From: Planctomycetota bacterium
GTDB taxonomy: Bacteria; Planctomycetota; Phycisphaerae; Sedimentisphaerales; Anaerobacaceae
NCBI GenBank assembly: GCA_019456145.1
Contig: VRUL01000051.1
Coordinates: 1 to 32,330 of the forward strand
Length of the DNA stretch: 32,330 nt
Reading direction: 5' to 3'
Shown here: positions 1-8,181 of the stretch, one piece after another
Position numbering within the stretch: position 1 is the stretch's first letter
How the letters are laid out: every line of letters starts with the position of its first letter
Made by a program: the position numbers and the translations under genes
Notes under the pieces: model-generated
Told to the model about the DNA's origin: nothing
Database searches by the model: none
Seen by the model: only the letters and a program-made list of their open reading frames with translations

Positions 1-77
1 TCCGGCTCGCTACGCTCGCCTCCACCCAGCCACATGCGGTGGTTAACACCAATTTACAGAAAAGATTTTACACTACC
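1..77 (-). mobile_element. Left copy of 77-bp terminal inverted repeat (IS-like end)
   Basis: Bases 1-77 are the exact reverse complement of 32254-32330; identity stops at 78. The outer end reads TTTACAGAAAAGATTTTACACTACC-like (bases 53-77), which resembles ends of IS256/Mutator-type insertion sequences; that family link is from memory. The repeat cuts into a reading frame that continues to 238, as expected for an insertion. No transposase lies in the window, so the element body would be outside. An assembly break at a repeat present in several copies explains why both ends of the window fall in it. Confidence 0.6.
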
Positions 78-238
78 GACCAATCGTAGCTTGGGAGTGG
101 TTTGAGCGTTACATGATAGAACGATTACACATCTCCGAGAATACTGTACAAATCATTGGTATTTTCGTTTGGGTTGTGTCGGTTATTGCTATTCTTTTGA
201 TTTGGCTTCTGAAAAGAAGACGAAAAATTACGAGTTGA
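78..238 (+). pseudogene. 3' fragment of a small membrane protein gene, cut by the end repeat
   Basis: From base 47 an open frame reads through the repeat border and stops with TGA at 236-238. The part outside the repeat encodes about 53 residues, starting RPIVAWEWFERY, with one clear membrane segment (IIGIFVWVVSVIAILLIWLL) followed by a basic tail (KRRRKITS). No start codon with a ribosome binding site is seen, and TAA at 44-46 closes the frame upstream. I read it as the C-terminal remnant of a membrane protein truncated by the repeat. Function unknown. Confidence 0.45.
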
Positions 239-269
239 ATAAACATGAGACCACCACAGTAGTCAGGGA

Positions 270-288
270 GAATTACGAAACGTAATTC
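270..288. other. Perfect 8-bp hairpin with 3-base loop
   Basis: GAATTACG, AAA, CGTAATTC form a perfect inverted repeat in the 178-bp gap before the first complete gene. No T-run follows on either strand, so it is not a typical intrinsic terminator; it could be an operator or an RNA hairpin. Nothing else stands out in 239-416. Confidence 0.35.
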
Positions 289-416
289 ATCATGTTGAAC
301 ATAAAACAGGGGATGCAACGGATATGAAACCTTTCTGGGGGAGTTGCAGGTGGTAGAGCAAAGGCAACGCAAGTATTTATCGAGAACCCTAATCTTTTGA
401 TTCAGTTAGGACTATA

Positions 417-791
417 ATGATGAAGGAAAAGGAGTTTATTGAAGAACTTCGGAAGACAGCAAAAACACTTGAACCATTTGTTCAATCTTATAACGCTGGA
501 TCCCTTAGGTGGAATGGATCTGACTATGTCGAAGCTACTAAAACCAAGAAACCGAACCCATATGCTTTGGCTTGGTGGTCAAAATTACGAACTATTGCCG
601 ATCTTCTTGAAACACAGGAATCCAAAATCACAGAACGACAAAAAGGATACATCCGACACGAACTCTCGGGTGGCATGGGAAGTCTAGCTGACTTATGGTT
701 GGACCTAGGGAAAGAAGGAACATCCTCGGATGAAACAAGCAAGCAATTGGAAGAAGCAAGACAGAAGTTGTCCGAACTATTGAATGGTTAG
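417..791 (+). CDS. Small soluble hypothetical protein with a GGMGSL motif
   Basis: A 124-residue acidic, helix-rich protein without signal peptide or membrane segments. It starts at the first of two adjacent ATG codons; AGGA ends about 5 bases upstream. The segment RHELSGGMGSLADLWLD (residues 82-98) recalls small proteins of about 100 residues with a GGMGSLxDL motif, some of which sit beside toxins as putative immunity proteins; this is a weak likeness and no function is assigned. The last third is charged and probably helical. The stop overlaps the possible start of the next gene by 8 bases, so the two are probably cotranscribed. It opens a block of small AT-rich genes quite unlike the metabolic genes after 3.6 kb. 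Confidence 0.6.
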   Translation: MMKEKEFIEELRKTAKTLEPFVQSYNAGSLRWNGSDYVEATKTKKPNPYALAWWSKLRTIADLLETQESKITERQKGYIRHELSGGMGSLADLWLDLGKEGTSSDETSKQLEEARQKLSELLNG

Positions 792-1263
792 TTTTATGCT
801 TAATCACAATGAAGTTAAACTAGTTGCACCTCTTCCCAGCAAGAATATGCCGCTGGATGCAAAGATTGTCGGTTGGTTTATATTCTACACAGCATTTATA
901 TCCTTATTGATTGGAGTATTATTGGTTAGTGGAATAGGCCGCTTTACCTCAAGTGAAAGTAGTAGAAATATTCTATTTGGTACTATTACTATCAGTTCGG
1001 AATTGTCACATGGAATATACATTATTTGCATCAGCTTCCTCCATTTTGTTTGCGGTTATGGAGTCGCCAAAGGCTATAAATTCAGTTGGTGGCTGATGTT
1101 GATCCCCTCTTTGAGCGTTATTTGTGATTGGATTATGATGCTTCCTGATCACCAAACTGGTGCTTTAATATGCATTTGCATTAACTTAGGGATAATTGCT
1201 TGGCTTATCTATCGCAGAAAATTCTATGGCATTAGGGCAAAACCTATAATAATTAGTGACTAA
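784..1263 (+). CDS. Hypothetical membrane protein, about 4 TM segments
   Basis: A 159-residue hydrophobic protein. Likely membrane segments: GWFIFYTAFISLLIGVLLV (about 31-49), HGIYIICISFLHFVCGYGV (about 77-95), WWLMLIPSLSVICDWIMML (about 103-121) and GALICICINLGIIAWLIYR (about 128-146), then a short basic cytoplasmic-looking tail. The first ATG overlaps the previous gene; an in-frame ATG at 796 is an equally good start and neither has a strong ribosome binding site. I do not recognise the family. The next gene begins 21 bases downstream, which suggests one transcript for the three genes from 417. Confidence 0.6.
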   Translation: MVSFMLNHNEVKLVAPLPSKNMPLDAKIVGWFIFYTAFISLLIGVLLVSGIGRFTSSESSRNILFGTITISSELSHGIYIICISFLHFVCGYGVAKGYKFSWWLMLIPSLSVICDWIMMLPDHQTGALICICINLGIIAWLIYRRKFYGIRAKPIIISD

Positions 1264-1284
1264 AAGTGACTTAGGAAAGTTGGA

Positions 1285-1821
1285 ATGAACAAAAATATAT
1301 CCTCTGATTATATTGTTGGAAATATGGCTGGCTTGAGCATGTATATTTCTTTGCTCTTTCTGATTTTCCAGGGCCTGGTATGGATACCTTTTGCTATCGT
1401 GGCAATTGTGCTTGTCGAGAATAACATTATTCCAGAATCACATGGAAGTTTGGCTTGTTTAATAACATTGGTATTGTCAGAATTAATTCTTATTGTTGGG
1501 ATTATCATTCACATTAAGAAAAAATACATGCCGCTTGAGTTTGCAGACTGCCACGAAAAAGGACAACTGAAACCATTTAATGAGTCGTACTTGGAGTGGA
1601 TGCTTAATATTACAGCAGGCGCAGGTATCCTGTGGATTATATTGCTTGGATTGTCCTTTGATTCCATTAGGATTTTCCTTATCGTTCTTCAAGGATTCGG
1701 GATTCTGTTTTTAACAATCTTTTTTATTGTCAGGCTGCTGTTGACAAAGAGGTTTGCATTTAGAACACTTTTTTCAGTATTGTTGTCTGTGACATCTATT
1801 TGGATAGCAATAATCGTATAA
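1285..1821 (+). CDS. Hypothetical membrane protein, about 5 TM segments
   Basis: A 178-residue polytopic protein. Segments: MYISLLFLIFQGLVWIPFAI (about 19-38), LACLITLVLSELILIVGIII (about 56-75), MLNITAGAGILWIILLGLSF (about 106-125), IFLIVLQGFGILFLTIFFIV (about 129-148) and TLFSVLLSVTSIWIAIIV at the C-terminus. AGGAAAG about 8 bases before the ATG is a good ribosome binding site. A short loop (residues 79-104, KKKYMPLEF onward) separates TM2 and TM3. No family recognised. It is the third gene of the closely spaced set starting at 417. Confidence 0.65.
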   Translation: MNKNISSDYIVGNMAGLSMYISLLFLIFQGLVWIPFAIVAIVLVENNIIPESHGSLACLITLVLSELILIVGIIIHIKKKYMPLEFADCHEKGQLKPFNESYLEWMLNITAGAGILWIILLGLSFDSIRIFLIVLQGFGILFLTIFFIVRLLLTKRFAFRTLFSVLLSVTSIWIAIIV

Positions 1822-1847
1822 CAGATTTCAAGGCCAATAGCGTCCAG

Positions 1848-1892
1848 ACAAGCAGCATTTTCAAAGTAAAGTAATATTCTGTAAAATGGATG
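1848..1892 (+). repeat. Leader repeat copy 1
   Basis: A 45-bp stretch beginning ACAAGCAGCATTTTCAAAG recurs at 2391 with only a few mismatches in its first 35 bases. Both copies sit 62-69 bases before the start codon of a small gene, so this looks like a duplicated 5' leader or a small dispersed repeat. Confidence 0.6.
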
Positions 1893-1916
1893 TAAATAGC
1901 TCTTTCGGAGAATTTT

Positions 1917-2354
1917 ATGATTAAATTTATTATAAGCATAATAATAATTATCTGCGTGGTCACCTGCTTGTTGTTATTTTTGTTATTTCTGAGTTTTACG
2001 CCGTCATGTCGTATAGTAAAAGATCAGTCCAGGTTATCTGGTACCTATGTAGCCGATTATGAATTTGCAAAAGAAAAACTCACTATTAAAAGTGACGGAA
2101 CATTCATTCAGGAAGTTACCCTCAAAGCCTCATCAAAAGTTGACATAGCAAAGGGAACATGGACTTACAAACCCAGGAATGGTTATTTTAGGTTTGACCA
2201 TAATTTCATGTCTGTTTTGGATGGTGCCCAACGACTAAAACCTGATTATGCGCAGCCGCGGGATAGTGGTGTTGTATTAAAACCTGCAGAAAGGTGGTTT
2301 TTTCGCATCTCATTGGGATCCCATGAAGGTGTGTTATACAAAAAGATCGACTGA
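1917..2354 (+). CDS. Hypothetical membrane-anchored protein with a lipocalin-like outer domain
   Basis: A 145-residue protein. Residues 2-27 form a long hydrophobic anchor (IKFIISIIIIICVVTCLLLF) ending at FTPSCR; the cysteine at about 31 could be a lipoprotein site, but the lipobox is poor. The rest looks beta-rich: SGTYVADYEFAKEKLTIKSDG, then GTWTYKPRNGYFRF. That pattern of alternating strands with SDG turns recalls small lipocalin-like or immunity-type domains; this is inference. GGAG lies 8 bases before the ATG. The repeated leader at 1848 precedes it. No specific function can be given. Confidence 0.6.
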   Translation: MIKFIISIIIIICVVTCLLLFLLFLSFTPSCRIVKDQSRLSGTYVADYEFAKEKLTIKSDGTFIQEVTLKASSKVDIAKGTWTYKPRNGYFRFDHNFMSVLDGAQRLKPDYAQPRDSGVVLKPAERWFFRISLGSHEGVLYKKID

Positions 2355-2390
2355 AATATTTCTGTTATGACCATTAAAGTAAATAGGAAT

Positions 2391-2437
2391 ACAAGCAGCG
2401 TTTTCAAAGTAACGTGATATTCTGCAAAAAATGAAAG
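2391..2437 (+). repeat. Leader repeat copy 2
   Basis: The second copy of the repeat at 1848: ACAAGCAGCGTTTTCAAAG, then a shared core ATATTCTG. It precedes the gene at 2453. Same orientation and similar distance to the start codon in both copies. Confidence 0.6.
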
Positions 2438-2452
2438 TGGCAGGTAAGTGAC

Positions 2453-2761
2453 ATGGATTCATTATTGCAGTTATTGCTTATGCTCGCAACATTTGTATCT
2501 CTCTTATCAGGTTGGGCATGTTATTTTGTAAACGATAGATATGTTAGAATTTTGGAAACGAAATTTCCGGATATGATACAGAGCCTTTCGACACGAATAA
2601 AGTGGTCCATTGTTCCATTCACATGGCATCATCGCTGGAGGAAGGCAATTAAGCTTGGGGATGATGAGCTGACAAAGGTGGCTAAGATATGTTGTCTCTT
2701 GATGTACATTTGCGCTGCAACCGGGATATATGTATTTCTGTGGGTTATGATGAGTGAATAG
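2453..2761 (+). CDS. Small hypothetical two-TM protein
   Basis: A 102-residue protein with a membrane segment at each end: LLQLLLMLATFVSLLSGWAC (about 4-23) and ICCLLMYICAATGIYVFLWVM (about 79-99). The central part reads YFVNDRYVRILETKFPDM and later KLGDDELTKVAK. The same layout, an aromatic/DRY stretch followed by xxFPE/D and a Trp-rich segment, occurs in the next gene (SYFVLCWKHDRYLKKHFPEL), so the two appear related. AGGTAAG about 7 bases upstream is an acceptable ribosome binding site. Function unknown. Confidence 0.6.
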   Translation: MDSLLQLLLMLATFVSLLSGWACYFVNDRYVRILETKFPDMIQSLSTRIKWSIVPFTWHHRWRKAIKLGDDELTKVAKICCLLMYICAATGIYVFLWVMMSE

Positions 2762-2854
2762 GTATTATAGATGTAGCGGATTCCAATACTTTCTATTATT
2801 ACCATTTTAATGGTTTAGTTTTTGTGGTGCAAGTTTGTTAAGGAGAAGTCCGCC

Positions 2855-3397
2855 ATGGGAGATACGGATATCGTCGCCCCTTTTCTGGATTGTGCAGCGG
2901 GCATAGTCATTGCTGCATGGCTTGCTCTTACAATAAGTTACTTCGTCTTATGTTGGAAGCACGATAGATATCTCAAGAAGCACTTTCCTGAATTAAGCAA
3001 AACTGAATCAGTTTGGATTTTTGGCGGAAGTTGGAAGCCTCTCAAAATGTTGTCTAATACTTTCTCGCCTGGGACTGCACCGAATGAGTATCTGTCCCTG
3101 TTGAGAGGAAAGATTAGACTCCTCGTCTTTAGCATGTGGCTTACTATATGGTTATTGCCAATAGTGCTGTTTCTGATTCTGGTTTTACTTTTGGGGTTTG
3201 AGATCGGTGGCGATAGTGTAGGTCCTAATATTGCTTATGTTTTTTCTCAATTAAGTTCAGAAGAACGCTTTTGGTTGTTCATCAGCTTTTGTCTTTTGTT
3301 TTCGGGGCTAATAACCCTTGCAACGGTAATCATAATGGTAATCATAATAATGTCGAAGCGTAATAAGGCTAACGGAGTTAATTATGGAGAAAAGTAG
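2855..3397 (+). CDS. Hypothetical membrane protein related to its upstream neighbour
   Basis: A 180-residue protein from the ATG at 2855. I prefer this start to the in-frame TTG at 2822 because AAGGAG lies 9 bases before it. Three likely membrane segments: AGIVIAAWLALTISYFVLCW (about 15-34), LVFSMWLTIWLLPIVLFLIL (about 91-110) and FWLFISFCLLFSGLITLATV (about 141-160), the last running into VIIMVIIIMSKRNK. The segment HDRYLKKHFPEL matches the HDRY/FPD layout of the 102-residue protein just upstream, suggesting a duplicated pair. Function unknown. Confidence 0.65.
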   Translation: MGDTDIVAPFLDCAAGIVIAAWLALTISYFVLCWKHDRYLKKHFPELSKTESVWIFGGSWKPLKMLSNTFSPGTAPNEYLSLLRGKIRLLVFSMWLTIWLLPIVLFLILVLLLGFEIGGDSVGPNIAYVFSQLSSEERFWLFISFCLLFSGLITLATVIIMVIIIMSKRNKANGVNYGEK

Positions 3398-3509
3398 CGA
3401 CATCTCGGAAGAATCGAACAAGGCAAACACCAGTCACCCTGCCGAAAGCAAGGCCCGGGCGGCAAAGGTCGCGGACGCTCCGGGGGAAGATACGCCCATC
3501 ACAAGCTGA
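3384..3509 (+). CDS. Possible 41-residue ORF overlapping the previous gene
   Basis: An ATG inside the end of the previous gene (overlap 14 bases) opens a 41-codon frame rich in Ala, Glu, Ser and Lys (MEKSSDISEESNKANTSHPA...). GGAG lies several bases upstream. Its base composition is more GC-rich than the block to its left and like the chromosome to its right. It may be a real tiny gene, or the edge of older chromosomal sequence. From 3510 to 3680 I see no gene or clear signal. Confidence 0.25.
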   Translation: MEKSSDISEESNKANTSHPAESKARAAKVADAPGEDTPITS

Positions 3510-3680
3510 AGGTAAAAACGCCGTGTTGAATAACGGGAAAAATTTCTGCTTGAAAAACCCGGCACCATCCAATTAAAATGGGTCCGTATCCCGATAAGGT
3601 ATGCTCCGGGCCTACAGGGAAACCGCCTGAGGCCTGCCGCCGAAACATTCAAAATAATAGCTAATTAATCAAATCGAACA

Positions 3681-5849
3681 ATGAAGGTGTTGTCTATTAT
3701 GAAAAAGTCAACCATTTGCTTAATTGTTAGTATAATCATTCCCGCCGCATTATACTGCGGATGCCACAGACCATTTCCAAGCGAAGCCCCGACTGCGAGA
3801 CTGACTTATCCACCAGCCCGAAAGGATTCGGCGTCCGACGTTTATCATGGAATCAAAGTCCTCGATCCATATCGTTGGCTTGAAGATGCCGAGGCACCTG
3901 AAACGCAGGCATGGGCGGCGCAACAGAATAAGACAACCCGCGATTTTCTCACCACAGCCACCCCCAGAGAAAATATCAAGGCCCGGCTGGCCCATCTGTT
4001 GAATTACCCCAGATATTCCGCTCCGTACAAGAAAGGCGGCCGGTACTTCTTCCGAAAAAATGACGGCCTACAGAATCAGTCTGTCTTTTACACGCAAAAA
4101 ACACTCAATGACGAACCGAGCGTCATCATCAATCCCAACTTACTCAGCGAAGACGGCACAGTCGCATTGACTACCACCACAGTGTGCAAAGACGGAACGC
4201 TTTTTGCCTACGCCCTCTCACGCAGCGGCAGCGACCGCCAGGAAATCAAAATACGCTCCATCGATCCTCTCAGGGACTACGATGATACAATCAAGTGGTG
4301 CAAATTCACCAGTATCGCCTGGAAACACAACAACGAAGGCTTCTTTTATAACCGCTTTCCCGAACCAAATTCCGTCCTCCCTGAAGACCGAAACAACTAC
4401 AACCGCGTCTACTGGCACAAACTCGGCACACCACAATCGCAGGACAAGCTCATCTACGAACGCCCCGACAACAAAGAATTAACTTTGGCGCCGTTGATTA
4501 CCGAAGACGGCGAATTCCTCATCCTATACGTATATCACGGCACCGACCCCAGGAATCGCATTTATTACCGTCCTGTGGAAAGCACCAGCCCGTTTATCAG
4601 ACTACTGGATGAAGCCGACGCCCGTTACGACTTGATTGGCAAGATCGACTCAGTTCTTTATTTCCATTCCGACCTTGACGCCCCCCGCGGCCGTATCATC
4701 GCCATCGACATCAATAATCCGGCACGCAGTAACTGGCGCGAAATCCTCCCCCAGCAGGCCGACGTCATTAATTACGTCTCACTTATTAACAATTCCTTCG
4801 TCGTCGCCTACATGCACGATGTCCACCATCAACTAAAAATCTATAATCTCGATGGAACTTTCGTCCGAGAAATACCCCTGCCAACCCTCGGCACAGTCAA
4901 CGGCCTGTCCGGGAAGCAAAACGATACTGAAATGTTCTTCTCTTTTACCTCTTTTCTTTTTCCCACTACAAGTTATCGTTATGATTTTCTCACTGAACAG
5001 TTGACAATTGTTCACAAACCCCAAATCGATTTCGACCCTTCAGACTACCAAACACGCCAGATATTCTATCATTCCAAAGATGGCACCCGTATCCCTATGT
5101 TCATCACCCACAAAAAAGGACTTCGCCTGGACGGCAGCAATCCGACCCTGCTTTACGGCTACGGGGGATTTGACATCAGCGTCAAACCGTCTTTTTCGGT
5201 CTCGGTCCTGACCTGGTTAGAGCAAGGCGGCGTATATGCCGTCGCCAATTTGCGTGGCGGAGGGGAGTATGGACAGGCATGGCATCAGGCAGGTATGCTC
5301 GAGAAAAAACAGAACGTCTTTGACGACTTCATCTCCGCGGCCGAATGGCTCATCGAAAACAAATATACTAATCCGAAGAAGCTCGCCATAAGAGGCGGCA
5401 GCAATGGCGGACTTCTCGTAGCGGCCTGTATGCTGCAGCGCCCCGATCTCTTCGGCGCCGTCATCTGCCAGGTCCCCGTTGCTGATATGCTAAGGTACCA
5501 CAAATTCACGGTCGGGCGTTACTGGATACCTGAATACGGCAACGCTGAAGCGAGCCGGGATCAGTTCAGGATTCTATATGCTTATTCTCCCCTGCACAAC
5601 GTCAAGGCAGGTGCCGAATATCCCCCTATCCTGGTTACTTCAGCCGATACCGATGACCGTGTCGTCCCAGCTCACGCGAAAAAATTTATAGCCACGCTTC
5701 AGGCCAAAGCCGGCGACAAAAACCCGATTCTGCTCCGTGTTGAAACCAAAGCCGGACACGGTCGAGGCAAACCCATTTCCAAAATCATTGATGAACAAGC
5801 TGATATTTACGCTTTTCTGTTCAAGACATTACACATGCGCTACCGCTGA
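3681..5849 (+). CDS. Prolyl oligopeptidase family serine peptidase (S9A)
   Basis: A 722-residue exported peptidase of the prolyl endopeptidase family, which cleaves short peptides after proline. Residues 1-26 are a signal sequence; a second ATG at 3699 (MKKSTICLIV), with AAGG 10 bases upstream, may be the true start. Cys-26 or Cys-28 could carry a lipid, but the lipobox is weak. Residues about 40-70 carry the family's N-terminal pattern (DPYRWLED), about 110-440 fit the seven-bladed propeller, and about 460-722 are the alpha/beta hydrolase. The triad is visible: Ser-574 in GGSNGG, Asp near 658 in ADTDDRVVP, His-693 in AGHG. Length is normal. It stands alone and converges on the next gene 15 bases away. 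Confidence 0.93.
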   Translation: MKVLSIMKKSTICLIVSIIIPAALYCGCHRPFPSEAPTARLTYPPARKDSASDVYHGIKVLDPYRWLEDAEAPETQAWAAQQNKTTRDFLTTATPRENIKARLAHLLNYPRYSAPYKKGGRYFFRKNDGLQNQSVFYTQKTLNDEPSVIINPNLLSEDGTVALTTTTVCKDGTLFAYALSRSGSDRQEIKIRSIDPLRDYDDTIKWCKFTSIAWKHNNEGFFYNRFPEPNSVLPEDRNNYNRVYWHKLGTPQSQDKLIYERPDNKELTLAPLITEDGEFLILYVYHGTDPRNRIYYRPVESTSPFIRLLDEADARYDLIGKIDSVLYFHSDLDAPRGRIIAIDINNPARSNWREILPQQADVINYVSLINNSFVVAYMHDVHHQLKIYNLDGTFVREIPLPTLGTVNGLSGKQNDTEMFFSFTSFLFPTTSYRYDFLTEQLTIVHKPQIDFDPSDYQTRQIFYHSKDGTRIPMFITHKKGLRLDGSNPTLLYGYGGFDISVKPSFSVSVLTWLEQGGVYAVANLRGGGEYGQAWHQAGMLEKKQNVFDDFISAAEWLIENKYTNPKKLAIRGGSNGGLLVAACMLQRPDLFGAVICQVPVADMLRYHKFTVGRYWIPEYGNAEASRDQFRILYAYSPLHNVKAGAEYPPILVTSADTDDRVVPAHAKKFIATLQAKAGDKNPILLRVETKAGHGRGKPISKIIDEQADIYAFLFKTLHMRYR

Positions 5850-5864
5850 TTTGTTATCGAGAAA

Positions 5865-6569
5865 TTATATGAATTTTTTCCTGATGACTCCCAACTTTCC
5901 AAAACATATAATCTCATCGCCGGCAAGAATCTTATTATTGGCAGTAGGATTTGGTATAGTCTTGTCTGCCCGGACTATAGCCAAGACTGTAATATCATCT
6001 TTTCGCAGCCCGGATTCTGAAAGTGTCTTGCCCAGTAGTGGTTTATCCTGACGGATCTTAATTTTAGTAACACCGTAACCGCCGGTGGCCACGGCCAGTT
6101 CTTCGCAGGAGACAGATTTAATAATCTCCTTCTTGACGATACGGTTTCTCAAGACATCTGTTAATTTTCGAGCAAATTTAGTATTAGTAAAAATCTTGTA
6201 AATGATGAATATAGCGGACACGATAATCATCAGACTTACCAAAGGCTGCAACCAGGGGGGAATGTAACCCGGCAAAAACGGGACCGACCAATTGGTAGAT
6301 TGCGGTCTTAAGGAATTAGCAAAAGTTGCAATCATCGTAACAAAGCCGGCATGTCCGAAAACGATAAGAACCGCAGCAATCTGTCGTCTTGTTGTGTCAC
6401 CGGTAATCAGCTCAGCCTCTCGTGTAGTAAAACCTGTCGCAGTAAAACATGATAGCGCCTGGAATTTGGCCAACGACCACTCAAGCCCGGTCAACTGAAA
6501 CGCAATAGCCCCGATTCTTACAATAATAAAAGATACGGCAAGCACCGTAATAAATAACAACAGATTCAT
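5865..6569 (-). CDS. Membrane protein with TrkA-C (RCK-C) domain
   Basis: A 234-residue protein. The N-terminal half has three or so membrane segments (LLLFITVLAVSFIIVRIGA, AAVLIVFGHAGFVTMIATF, LVSLMIIVSAIFIIYKIF). The loop FQALSCFTATGFTTREAE resembles the pore-loop signatures of K+ transporters of the TrkH/KtrB type. Residues about 165-234 match a TrkA-C domain, which binds a small ligand and gates cation channels or transporters (KPLLGKTLSESGLRKDDITVL, then AGDEIICFG). AAGGAG before the ATG supports the start. It lies 25 bases downstream of the radical SAM gene on the same strand, so they are probably cotranscribed, though no functional link is obvious. Ion specificity cannot be read from the sequence. 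Confidence 0.75.
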   Translation of the reverse strand: MNLLLFITVLAVSFIIVRIGAIAFQLTGLEWSLAKFQALSCFTATGFTTREAELITGDTTRRQIAAVLIVFGHAGFVTMIATFANSLRPQSTNWSVPFLPGYIPPWLQPLVSLMIIVSAIFIIYKIFTNTKFARKLTDVLRNRIVKKEIIKSVSCEELAVATGGYGVTKIKIRQDKPLLGKTLSESGLRKDDITVLAIVRADKTIPNPTANNKILAGDEIICFGKLGVIRKKFI

Positions 6570-6594
6570 GGATGTCTCTCCTTAAATTCCTCTG

Positions 6595-7749
6595 TTAAAA
6601 AGCCAGAAATTTCCCGGCTTTTTCCAATCTTAGTCCGACTTTCCCTACATCTTCAATACACCTGATACGCCTTTTCTTTCTCTGTTCCAAAATCCGTTTT
6701 ATTGTTACGGGCCCAAGCCCGGGCACTCTGAGAAGCGAAAACTTTTCGGCCCTATTGACACTAACGGGAAAAAACTCAGGGTGCCTCAGCGCCCATGCCT
6801 CTTTCGGGTCAATTGCCAGAGAAAGATTACTATTCTTTTCAAAAACGATATCGGATTCCGTAAAGCCGTATTTTCGAAGCAGAAAATCCACCTGATACAG
6901 CCGATGCTCCCTGACAAACACATCTGTTGGTCTTTCCTGCATCACTTGTTCACCGGTTACAGATTCATCCCCTAATCCCTTTTGATAAGCGCTGAAATAC
7001 ACTCTATGCATCTTCAAGCGGTCATACAGGCCGAACATATACTTGACGATTTCGGCATCCGATTCTCCGGCAGCCCCCACAATAAACTGCGTCGTCTGTT
7101 TGACCCTTTCGTATTTCGTACCGCGACCAGTCAATTTGCTCATCAGTTTTATCGGCTCAATAATATCTTCGATATACTTTTTCTTCTCCGAGAGTTTCGC
7201 CAGGTTTGCCTCTCCCGGAGTCTCAATATTCAGCGATACCGCACTTGCCAGCGATACCGCCTCTTCTATCGCCGCATCGCTTGCCCCGGGAATAACCTTT
7301 AGATGAATATAACCCCGGAATCCATGCTTTTTACGTAAAATCTTCGCAGTTTCATTTAGTTTATCCATCGTTGCATCAGCCGAGGCCAAGACGCCGGAAC
7401 TTAGAAACAGTCCAAAAACCTTTCGCTGCCTATAATAATCCAGAAAAATCTTTGCCGTCTCTTCCGGCCGAAGACTACACCTGCGAATGTCCATATCTGT
7501 CCTTAGCGGACAGTACTTGCAGTCATTTGCGCATACATTCGAAATGAGAGTCTTAAATAGCGTACTTTTACCCCCATTTGGAAGGGTAACGGGATATATC
7601 CATTTCCCGTCATCGCTTCGCTGCCGGTGCTCATCCTTACTACAACTGCATGCACACGCCAGGTCATACTGCGCGTCGGTGCTGAGTATCTCTAATTTCC
7701 CCCGTGTATCAGGTTTTGAAACGACCCCTACCATAAAGCCACCATCCAT
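6595..7749 (-). CDS. Radical SAM protein, putative DNA modification/repair type
   Basis: A 384-residue protein. CANDCKYC at residues 73-80 gives the CxxxCxxC site for the 4Fe-4S cluster that cleaves S-adenosylmethionine. Extra cysteines sit upstream (ACACSCS, residues 31-37). The C-terminus holds a helix-hairpin-helix DNA-binding motif (LLRVPGLGPVTIKRIL, about 339-354). This is the layout of the family annotated as putative DNA modification/repair radical SAM proteins (TIGR03916-like), usually encoded next to a uracil-DNA-glycosylase-like partner. No such partner is adjacent here: downstream is the TrkA-C gene and upstream is a divergent small membrane gene. The substrate of this family is not established. 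An alternative start is Met-6. Confidence 0.85.
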   Translation of the reverse strand: MDGGFMVGVVSKPDTRGKLEILSTDAQYDLACACSCSKDEHRQRSDDGKWIYPVTLPNGGKSTLFKTLISNVCANDCKYCPLRTDMDIRRCSLRPEETAKIFLDYYRQRKVFGLFLSSGVLASADATMDKLNETAKILRKKHGFRGYIHLKVIPGASDAAIEEAVSLASAVSLNIETPGEANLAKLSEKKKYIEDIIEPIKLMSKLTGRGTKYERVKQTTQFIVGAAGESDAEIVKYMFGLYDRLKMHRVYFSAYQKGLGDESVTGEQVMQERPTDVFVREHRLYQVDFLLRKYGFTESDIVFEKNSNLSLAIDPKEAWALRHPEFFPVSVNRAEKFSLLRVPGLGPVTIKRILEQRKKRRIRCIEDVGKVGLRLEKAGKFLAF

Positions 7750-7950
7750 GGTTTCAATATGTAATTAAGAGCCATTGATCATCGAAAATCCATACATGGC
7801 TCCTCTAAAATTATCAATTATCTTTATTCAATAATCAATGAAAAAAATCCGAAGGCACGGGTATCTCTTTTTCACTTTTTCATTGAATTTCTCTGTAAAA
7901 CCGTATCTAATCTTTCTCAGTACTTTGCTATCACAGTGGCTGTAAGAGCT

Positions 7951-8181
7951 ATGGATACCATTCTCTACATAATTGCCGGCCCCTTGTTTCTAATATCCTT
8001 CGCCGGATACCTTTATGTCAAACTGAGCCTCAAACCGAAAGATGACTCCGATTTAGATGACTATTATTATGAGTTTGAGGACCAGCATCCAGCTTTGGCA
8101 AAATACACAAAATGGTCAAAAATCACATTATCCATCGCTGTTATCGCCGCCCTGCTCTTATTTCTGGCACTGGTAATGTGA
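7951..8181 (+). CDS. Small two-TM hypothetical protein
   Basis: A 76-residue protein from ATG 7951; an in-frame GTG at 7936 would add five residues. Two membrane segments (ILYIIAGPLFLISFAGYLYV and ITLSIAVIAALLLFLALVM) flank an acidic, tyrosine-rich loop (DDSDLDDYYYEFEDQHP). A possible promoter, TTGAAT with a 17-base gap to TCTAAT, lies in the preceding gap. It is divergent from the radical SAM gene. Family not recognised. Confidence 0.5.
   Translation: MDTILYIIAGPLFLISFAGYLYVKLSLKPKDDSDLDDYYYEFEDQHPALAKYTKWSKITLSIAVIAALLLFLALVM

Noticed and set aside
1..77. Integron attC site reading of the end repeat (GGTTAAC, palindromic CCAC/GTGG parts)
   Set aside because: The conserved R and L box pairs of attC could not be matched, the 77-bp identity extends past any such core, and no integron integrase is present. 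An IS end fits better.
4204..4482. Open frame antiphase to the prolyl oligopeptidase gene
   Set aside because: Low-complexity Ser/Thr/Ala product lying wholly within a well-supported gene; a shadow.
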